From the NCBI GenBank assembly GCA_020718925.1, contig DYRC01000027.1:8753-22492 (forward strand): DNA of 13,740 bases, given 5' to 3'. Below are positions 1-5,169 of the stretch, in pieces (position 1 is the first letter of the stretch; each line of letters begins with the position of its first letter). This DNA is from Desulfonema limicola (GTDB lineage: Bacteria; Desulfobacterota; Desulfobacteria; Desulfobacterales; DYRC01). Position numbers and translations under genes: made by a program. The notes under the pieces were generated by a model. That model was not told the DNA's origin. It saw nothing but the letters and a program-made list of their open reading frames with translations, and did no database searches.

Positions 1-665
1 CTCGGAGAAAAATACTCCGAATCCACGCCATTTGCAATCACGCTGACATTTTTTGCTTTGGGATTCAATTGATAAAACAAGTCAGCCTCCTGCCGGGAGA
101 CAAACACCGAATGATCAAAAGCGGCGTTAATCTTTTTTTCATATTCCAACAGACGCTTATACTCCATACGGTAGATCAGATTCAACGGAAAAGCGGATTG
201 TGTTGAATACTGCCGCCATTTATCCGAATCTAAGTCGCAGAAATCCATTATCAAAACAGTGAGAAGTGAGAAGTGAGAAGTGAGAAGTTGTTTTGAATGA
301 AAGAGATATTCTGCCATCGGTGAAGAAAAGCAGATGACCGCATCATAATTTGTGTCGGAAAGCCATTGATTCACAACTCTCTGCACAGCTTTCAGATAAA
401 AATAGCCCGCAGATATTGATCCGCCACTGAGAAGGCGTATCAATCCTCTGAGTTTAGCCAATTTCGTATCAAACGGCTGCACAAATACCCGGCGACAGTA
501 TTTTTCCAGATTTTCTTTGAATCGGAGGTCGTCCGGATTGTCTGCAAGACAGATCAGATCAATGTCATGTTGTTTGGATAAATATTTGACTTCATTAAAT
601 GATCGGATTTTATCCCCTTTGTTCGGCGGATACGGAATCCGATGAGCAATATAGAGAATTTTCAT
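1..665 (-). CDS. GT4-type sugar transferase, N-terminal part (EpsH/PEP-CTERM-associated type)
   Basis: The first 221 codons of a gene whose 3' end lies beyond the left edge. The protein starts MKILYIAHRIPYPPNKGDK, then a GT-B N-terminal Rossmann domain with DLICLADNP near residue 40, MDFCDLDSDKW near residue 140 and VIANGVDSEYFSP at the cut edge. These are, from memory, hallmarks of the sugar transferase family associated with exosortase/EpsH exopolysaccharide loci (TIGR03087 type, about 400 residues in full). The expected role is cytoplasmic transfer of a sugar from a nucleotide donor during exopolysaccharide or glycan assembly. The ATG at 665-663 has a GGAG motif 8 bases upstream. The gene follows the methyltransferase-endonuclease gene by 31 bases and is probably cotranscribed. 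Oddity: a four-copy heptamer repeat sits in frame and adds residues LLTSHFSLLT between MAEYLFHSKQ and VLIMDF. Family assignment is firm; donor and acceptor are unknown. Confidence 0.85.
   Translation of the reverse strand, partial: MKILYIAHRIPYPPNKGDKIRSFNEVKYLSKQHDIDLICLADNPDDLRFKENLEKYCRRVFVQPFDTKLAKLRGLIRLLSGGSISAGYFYLKAVQRVVNQWLSDTNYDAVICFSSPMAEYLFHSKQLLTSHFSLLTVLIMDFCDLDSDKWRQYSTQSAFPLNLIYRMEYKRLLEYEKKINAAFDHSVFVSRQEADLFYQLNPKAKNVSVIANGVDSEYFSP
261..288. repeat. Heptamer tandem repeat (GAGAAGT)4 inside the sugar transferase gene
   Basis: Four perfect back-to-back copies of GAGAAGT, preceded by a partial unit AGT at 258-260. On the coding strand this reads TTCTCAC repeats, translated as part of LLTSHFSLLT. 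The unit length is not a multiple of three, so gain or loss of one copy would shift the frame of the glycosyltransferase. Three extra copies would keep the frame and add seven residues. Confidence 0.95.
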
Positions 666-696
666 CACAGCAACTCCTTATGTTTCCATTCGTTCA

Positions 697-2208
697 TCAA
701 CATATCTTCTCCTGCGAATGATTGTTCATACTCGGAATTTTCTTGAATGTGGTCAGTTCCGAAGGCATGTTGACCGCCGCGCCGGAAAAAAGTTCGTCAA
801 TCGTAAGAATCTGAATTTTCGGATATTTTTTATTGAAATATTCGGATTCGTAATATCCGGCGTCTCCGGCTTCCTGTTTCATATCTTTTGACGGAGGATT
901 CAGCGTTATGAAAACACCGATAGCGGCATTCTCTCTTTCAACCGTTCCTCTGAGATCACGAATATCTTTCGCGCCGACATGCCCGCTTTTGACCTGAACA
1001 AGCACTTTTTTCGCTTTTTCGGATGAATCATCAATGAAGCTGATGATGCCGTCAATGCCTCTGTCTTTGCCCTTTTTGCCTTTCCTGCTGTCAGACTCTC
1101 CGCCGACCGGTTTTGCCTGAATCAGCGACAACGCCCACCATTGGAACTGATAGCGGTCATCTTTTGCCAACTGTTCCGCAGAAGGCAGGTCTTCCGGCTC
1201 TCCGATAACTTCGTAATCTTTTTTATCCGTCAGATCAAAGCTCTGTTTCAGCCGGTATTTCTGAAGCGCGACTGCAAGATGTGTGATGTCAATGCCGATC
1301 CAGCGGCGATCAAGCTTCTGTGCCGCAACAATCGCCGTGCCGCACCCGCAGAACGGATCAAGCACAATATCGCCGGGATTGCTGCTTGCCTGAATGATTC
1401 TTTCTAAAAGCGCAAGCGGTTTTTGGGTCGGATAGCCCATGCGTTCTTTAGCTGAACTGCTCAGCGGAGACAGTTGCCATAAATCATCTGCATACCTACC
1501 TTCGACAAGAGCCTCATCCAGATATCTTTTTGCTCTGCCTTCGACTCCGTGCGTAGGAATATATTCTCTGCCATCTTCATCAATATAAATTTTCTGTTTC
1601 TGTATCTTCAGATATTCATCTCTTTCCCATTTCACAGCGTAAGAATTGAAATGACTTTTCGCGCTTTTTGCATAAAAAAAGATAATATCGTGCTTGGATG
1701 CAAAGCGATCTTTCATTTTTTTTACCCAGCCGGAATAATACCATATAATCTCATTTCTGAAATTTTCTTTTCCGAAAATGGTATCCAGCACAATTTTGAG
1801 ATAATGACTTGCGGTCGGATCGCAATGCAGATACAGGCTGCCGGTAGATTTCAGAATCCGGCGCAACGCAATCAGCCGGATCGTCATCATCACCATATAC
1901 GCCATCATCTGATTTCTGCCGATAAAATCGTGAAATGCGCCGATCATCCGGGAAACATTTTCAGGCGAGTTCTTAATCAGTTCATAATACGTCTCTCTGG
2001 CAGCGTCATCCCATTGCCATGTATCTTCAAAAGCGGTAATCTGAGCCTGTGAATCCTCGCCCGATTCTTCTCTGAATAAGACATTGTAATTGCGATTTGA
2101 ATTGAACGGCGGATCAAGATAAATCAGATCAACGCTCTCATTCGGAAGATATTCCCGCATGACCGCAAGATTTTCGCCGTAATATAATGTGTTTTTCCAA
2201 TCGCTCAA
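697..2208 (-). CDS. DNA N4/N6 methyltransferase fused to Mrr-like endonuclease domain
   Basis: 503 residues. The N-terminal two-thirds is a beta-type amino-methyltransferase. Motif IV DLIYLDPPFNS (catalytic D32-P-P-F35) comes first, then HCDPTASHYLK near 127, a variable region that should hold target recognition, YPTQKPLALLERI near 262, and the SAM-binding motif I DPFCGCGT near 285. Residues about 355-470 resemble an Mrr/PD-(D/E)xK nuclease: GIDG with D386, then VLVQVKSG with Q405 and K407. The single chain could therefore modify and cut DNA. The start is TTG (2208-2206), chosen because GAGGTAA lies just upstream and the ATG alternatives would remove the N-terminus. It begins 2 bases after the stop of the TOPRIM gene, so it is translationally linked to the ATPase-TOPRIM pair. 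A second, clearly related methyltransferase lies at the right end on the opposite strand. Methyltransferase is near certain; an active nuclease is likely; target site unknown. Confidence 0.9.
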   Translation of the reverse strand: MSDWKNTLYYGENLAVMREYLPNESVDLIYLDPPFNSNRNYNVLFREESGEDSQAQITAFEDTWQWDDAARETYYELIKNSPENVSRMIGAFHDFIGRNQMMAYMVMMTIRLIALRRILKSTGSLYLHCDPTASHYLKIVLDTIFGKENFRNEIIWYYSGWVKKMKDRFASKHDIIFFYAKSAKSHFNSYAVKWERDEYLKIQKQKIYIDEDGREYIPTHGVEGRAKRYLDEALVEGRYADDLWQLSPLSSSAKERMGYPTQKPLALLERIIQASSNPGDIVLDPFCGCGTAIVAAQKLDRRWIGIDITHLAVALQKYRLKQSFDLTDKKDYEVIGEPEDLPSAEQLAKDDRYQFQWWALSLIQAKPVGGESDSRKGKKGKDRGIDGIISFIDDSSEKAKKVLVQVKSGHVGAKDIRDLRGTVERENAAIGVFITLNPPSKDMKQEAGDAGYYESEYFNKKYPKIQILTIDELFSGAAVNMPSELTTFKKIPSMNNHSQEKIC

Positions 2209-2210
2209 AA

Positions 2211-2915
2211 TTACCTCATCAATTGCAAAGGTGTTACTCCTTTCAGAATTGCCGCTGCTTTGCCTATCTCATTATCCTGATTGGCAATCATCGCAGGAGA
2301 TGCCTTACGCAAATAATCAGAACCATCACTTTTTTTGGAATAGTTGATTTCATGCTTTTTCAGAATATCTTCAAATGATTCGGAATATTTTTTCAAACAA
2401 GAGTCTTTTGAAGAATCGTATTTCCAGCCGGATTTTTTATAGTCAGCATAAAGCTTGTTAAGCTCTTTGATTAACGGAATATTATTGTTAAAAATATTCG
2501 TGGCATCATAATAAAACCACATCTCAATTTCAGGGTCAGCTAAGAAGAAAATTAGCTGAATATCAGGATTTATTTTCTTTATCTCAGCTTCAAAAGCATT
2601 GACCGCATTTTTGTACTTTTTCTGCTTATCCTTCAGTTTGCAATCCGTATCATCCATGACGATAATCGCGGCGGCATTGTTTCGATATTGATTATTTCTG
2701 AATCTCTTCAAAATCTCATTTAAAAGATATTTTCCTGTTATTCCAACATCATCAGGTTTTATATCGCATTGTTTTGTTCGGCTGACTTTTCCCGTTCTTT
2801 TATATGTTGCCGGAGTTATTCGTTCATACTTAACATCATTCCGAATTTTTTGCAGAAATTTTTCTCCGCCGCCCAATTCCGTATATCCGCCGGTATAACC
2901 GCACAAAATCACCAC
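2211..2915 (-). CDS. TOPRIM/DUF4276-like protein paired with ATPase
   Basis: 234 residues, no signal peptide or membrane segment. Visible acidic motifs are TELGGGEKFL (E13, E18), a hydrophobic strand ending in a D-rich turn, AAAIIVMDDTDCK (D88, D89, D91), and LADPEIEMWFYYD (E129, E131, W133). This order, with an N-terminal glutamate, a DxD-like turn and then E-x-W-F, recalls the TOPRIM fold of DUF4276 and the partner proteins of OLD-like ATPases (RloB, AriB of PARIS). Those are metal-dependent nucleases or effectors held by the ATPase. Start is GTG at 2915 or GTG at 2912; GGAGG lies 6 or 9 bases upstream, and the second gives a 4-base GTGA overlap with the ATPase stop. Overlap with the ATPase and near abutment with the methyltransferase imply a three-gene unit. 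The fold assignment is by motif pattern only; nuclease activity is inference. Confidence 0.6.
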   Translation of the reverse strand: MVILCGYTGGYTELGGGEKFLQKIRNDVKYERITPATYKRTGKVSRTKQCDIKPDDVGITGKYLLNEILKRFRNNQYRNNAAAIIVMDDTDCKLKDKQKKYKNAVNAFEAEIKKINPDIQLIFFLADPEIEMWFYYDATNIFNNNIPLIKELNKLYADYKKSGWKYDSSKDSCLKKYSESFEDILKKHEINYSKKSDGSDYLRKASPAMIANQDNEIGKAAAILKGVTPLQLMR

Positions 2916-4141
2916 GGCCAGCCTCCGATAACCGGATCGCCGACCCGATACAAATCTCCCAACTCCCAGCCGTCTTTTACAAATTGCAGAAGTTCTTCAT
3001 TTAATGATAACGGCTTGACATTGCCATCTCTGTCAAATACATACACATTTGCCTCTCCGTTCATCACTAATTCTGTCATTGGGTCAAGCAGTTCGGGCGA
3101 ATGCGTACTTAAAAAAATCTGAACATGATGGCTTCTGTCTCTGATAACATTGCTCAATACCCGCAGCCACGCCGGATGAATATTGAGTTCCGGTTCATCA
3201 ATAAACAATACTTTCGGCTTTTCCGGTGAACACAGAATAAAAAGAAGAAGAAGCAATCGGGCTGTGCCGTCAGAAAGTTCATTCAAATCAAAGCGTTTGT
3301 CTTTGACCATGATGAACAGATTGACATCTCGGTCGCCGACAATTTCATAGTCCATATAATCTATGGGCATGAATTTACGCAGATATTCAAAATATTGCAG
3401 CTTAAAAGACGGATATTTCGGAAAAATGACTCTTACGACATTGGCAAAATTATCGCAGTGTTTATTGACAAATTTTTCCTCGCCTCTGAGTCTGGAATAA
3501 GATTTGATATTTGAAATCGGAATATCCGCCATGTGATAATATTTCCAATATTCAAAGTATGATCTGATTGATTTAGCCGATTCATAAATTTGGGGATAGA
3601 TATTTTTTAGACTCTTAACATCGAATAATAAATCAATTTTATTTAAAATACTATCTTTATCACTAACTTTAATTTTAACTCTTCTTGTTTTTCCTCTTCT
3701 TACTTTTCCAATAGGTGAAAAATATAAGTCATTTATATTATCTCTATATATCATAGAATAAAAAGGAATCTCCTTTTTAGCAATAGTTTCATCATAAAAT
3801 AAACCTTCATAAAATATTACTGAATTATGATAATAATCCTTTGTAGGAATAAAAACACTCAAACTATATTCCAAATTGACAAATTCTTTGATATTTATTA
3901 TATACTTGAAAAGTATATCGTTGTTTTCATAATAGCGATTCAGAATCGCTCTGAAATTTCTTTTCAAAAGAGACTGCTGAAATCCGACTTTAAGAAGATC
4001 AGCCCAAAAATTCATGCCGTCTATCAGGTTGCTCTTGCCGCTATTATTGGGACCTATGAAAATATTCAGTTTCGGATTGAAGGTAAGTCCGTCTTTAAAT
4101 TGAAGATTCTTATAGTTTTCAACTGTAAAGTATTTCAGCAT
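2909..4141 (-). CDS. OLD/RloA-like AAA (ABC-class) ATPase
   Basis: 410 residues. The Walker A GPNNSGKS (residues 30-37, K36) follows an N-terminal MLKYFTVENYKNLQF strand typical of COG1106/AAA_21 ATPases. The C-terminal half has an ABC-type signature LSDGTARL near 285-292, Walker B KVLFIDEPELNIHP near 309-322, and the H-loop LSTHSPELLD near 343-352, so the ATPase core is complete. No nuclease domain is fused; the TOPRIM-like function is in the next gene, which overlaps by 4-7 bases. Proteins of this design act as ATP-dependent sensors and scaffolds in defence systems (RloAB, PARIS, Gabija-like). The ATG at 4141 has GGGGGAG about 4 bases upstream. Codons for residues about 81-180 (3601-3900) are only about 21% G+C by hand count, against about 45% near the 3' end, suggesting a mosaic origin of the variable middle domain. 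ATPase family is firm; target unknown. Confidence 0.88.
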   Translation of the reverse strand: MLKYFTVENYKNLQFKDGLTFNPKLNIFIGPNNSGKSNLIDGMNFWADLLKVGFQQSLLKRNFRAILNRYYENNDILFKYIINIKEFVNLEYSLSVFIPTKDYYHNSVIFYEGLFYDETIAKKEIPFYSMIYRDNINDLYFSPIGKVRRGKTRRVKIKVSDKDSILNKIDLLFDVKSLKNIYPQIYESAKSIRSYFEYWKYYHMADIPISNIKSYSRLRGEEKFVNKHCDNFANVVRVIFPKYPSFKLQYFEYLRKFMPIDYMDYEIVGDRDVNLFIMVKDKRFDLNELSDGTARLLLLLFILCSPEKPKVLFIDEPELNIHPAWLRVLSNVIRDRSHHVQIFLSTHSPELLDPMTELVMNGEANVYVFDRDGNVKPLSLNEELLQFVKDGWELGDLYRVGDPVIGGWPW

Positions 4142-4251
4142 AGCTCTCCCCCGTAATTAGCCGCATGATTTTTCCATTCGCTAATCATTTTCCTGATATA
4201 CAACCCCGAATTTGGTTTTTTTCAGGCATAATATTTGCCTTTTCCGAATTA

Positions 4252-4334
4252 CGCCCCGAAATAAATTTCAGGGCTGAAAGCTCAAGCCTGCTTAAGCAGG
4301 CTTCGGCTTATAGCCGGGCGATTTATCGCTCGGC
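4252..4334. repeat. Compact cluster of hairpins, REP-like dispersed element candidate
   Basis: Four inverted repeats lie almost end to end between the RNA ligase and ATPase genes. GCCCCGAAAT/ATTTCAGGGC (4252-4261 with 4264-4273, one mismatch); TTTCAG/CTGAAA (4266-4271 with 4274-4279, competing with the first); a perfect 20-base palindrome AAGCCTGCTTAAGCAGGCTT (4284-4303); CGGCT/AGCCG (4304-4308 with 4312-4316); and a 10-base-pair stem with a TT loop (4313-4322 with 4325-4334, one G-T pair). It begins 5 bases after the RNA ligase stop. There is no T-run after the stems, so it is not a standard intrinsic terminator; a REP/BIME-like element or an mRNA processing or attenuation structure is more likely. 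Confidence 0.75.
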
Positions 4335-4338
4335 TTTA

Positions 4339-4989
4339 TCAGAAGTCACTGAATTTCAATTTCCACATCAGCCGTCCGCCGCGCCGCGTGAACAGCATCG
4401 GAGATGTCCGCGCCACAATGCCTTCAGCCCGGACGCCTGTTCCGCCATCCTGTATGGCTACCGTGCTTTTCCCATCATTACCGAGAATGGCTTTCAGATC
4501 ATCGGCAGACTGCGGAAGGCTTTCAATTTCTCCGAGATACGGAGCCGTGAGGATGTTCAACTTTGCCGCAACATCCGAAATTGCCGCAGGCTCCAGCCAC
4601 CATTGCCCCACAAGAACATCGAACAGCCGGAATGCCATGCCTTTGCGATATGAACCGCCTTTCTGAATTTTCGCGCCGTAACCTTCCCCGAACAGCACAA
4701 TCTGGTTCTCTTTGGCAGCATCAAATGCAGAGAGCAGTTTTTCAGATGGAAAAGTTTCGTGCAGATATTCCCTCAGTTTTTCGTGCATCTGAGCATTATC
4801 GCTGCGCCCGTAATAACTGACACTGCCATCCGGCAACAGGAAAATCCGCACATTTGTCCCGTCAACTTTTTCCGTAATTTGCCACCGGCGGATATTGCTG
4901 AATTCAGCCATACGCAATCTGTCAATGAGAACTTTGAATGTTTTCTCATCACGATTATACAATGTTTCGATTTTGGGATATTCAGTCAT
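4339..4989 (-). CDS. RNA ligase-family nucleotidyltransferase (Rnl2-like, minimal)
   Basis: 216 residues from the ATG at 4989, which has GAGG 7-8 bases upstream; a TTG at 5004 would add five residues and is less likely because it overlaps that Shine-Dalgarno site. The covalent nucleotidyltransferase motifs are all visible: motif I EKVDGTN (adenylated lysine K41), YYGRSDN near 59-65, motif III LFGEGYG (99-105), IIIa FRLFDVLV (120-127), motif IV AEGIVAR (188-194) and motif V MWKLKF (K210, K212). These define ATP-dependent RNA ligases of the PF09414 type, which adenylate themselves and seal RNA 3'-OH/5'-phosphate ends. There is no C-terminal accessory domain, so it is a bare catalytic core. It stands alone between the GT41 gene and the ATPase-TOPRIM-methyltransferase block in the same orientation. 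A role in repairing RNA cut by a phage or host nuclease is inference. A DNA ligase is less likely on size and context. Confidence 0.85.
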   Translation of the reverse strand: MTEYPKIETLYNRDEKTFKVLIDRLRMAEFSNIRRWQITEKVDGTNVRIFLLPDGSVSYYGRSDNAQMHEKLREYLHETFPSEKLLSAFDAAKENQIVLFGEGYGAKIQKGGSYRKGMAFRLFDVLVGQWWLEPAAISDVAAKLNILTAPYLGEIESLPQSADDLKAILGNDGKSTVAIQDGGTGVRAEGIVARTSPMLFTRRGGRLMWKLKFSDF

Positions 4990-5064
4990 GGTGATACCTC
5001 GCAAATGATTCTTGTCTGATGGTTATCAATACTTGCGACAGTTTTTTGAAGTCTGGTTATTGAA

Positions 5065-5134
5065 GGAGTTTCTTCTGTAAGAAAAAAAGATTATCCGCCG
5101 AAATATCTCTTTTCATTCATAAAGAAGAAACTCC
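5065..5134. repeat. 70-bp element bounded by 12-bp perfect inverted repeats
   Basis: GGAGTTTCTTCT at 5065-5076 is the exact reverse complement of AGAAGAAACTCC at 5123-5134, with 46 bases between. It lies in the 180-base gap between the GT41 stop (5170) and the RNA ligase start (4989). It could be a bidirectional terminator-like structure or a tiny inverted-repeat mobile relic; flanking direct repeats were not seen. Nothing else recognisable fills this gap. Confidence 0.7.
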
Positions 5135-5169
5135 GCGAATTGAAATTCATACCGGTGGCGCATCCTGAT

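Noticed and set aside
261..288. Short tandem units as a CRISPR-like array.
   Set aside because: Units are 7 bases with no spacers and lie inside a conserved coding gene.
1549..2052. A 167-codon plus-strand frame.
   Set aside because: Antisense to the methyltransferase domain with its catalytic motifs; His-rich and Phe-rich translation is typical of a shadow.
4284..4303. Perfect palindrome as an intrinsic terminator of the RNA ligase gene.
   Set aside because: No T-run follows on the transcribed strand, and it is one of several stems in a larger element.
4165..4653. A 162-codon plus-strand frame antisense to the RNA ligase and across the hairpin cluster.
   Set aside because: The minus strand carries all the RNA ligase motifs in order; the plus frame has no recognisable content.
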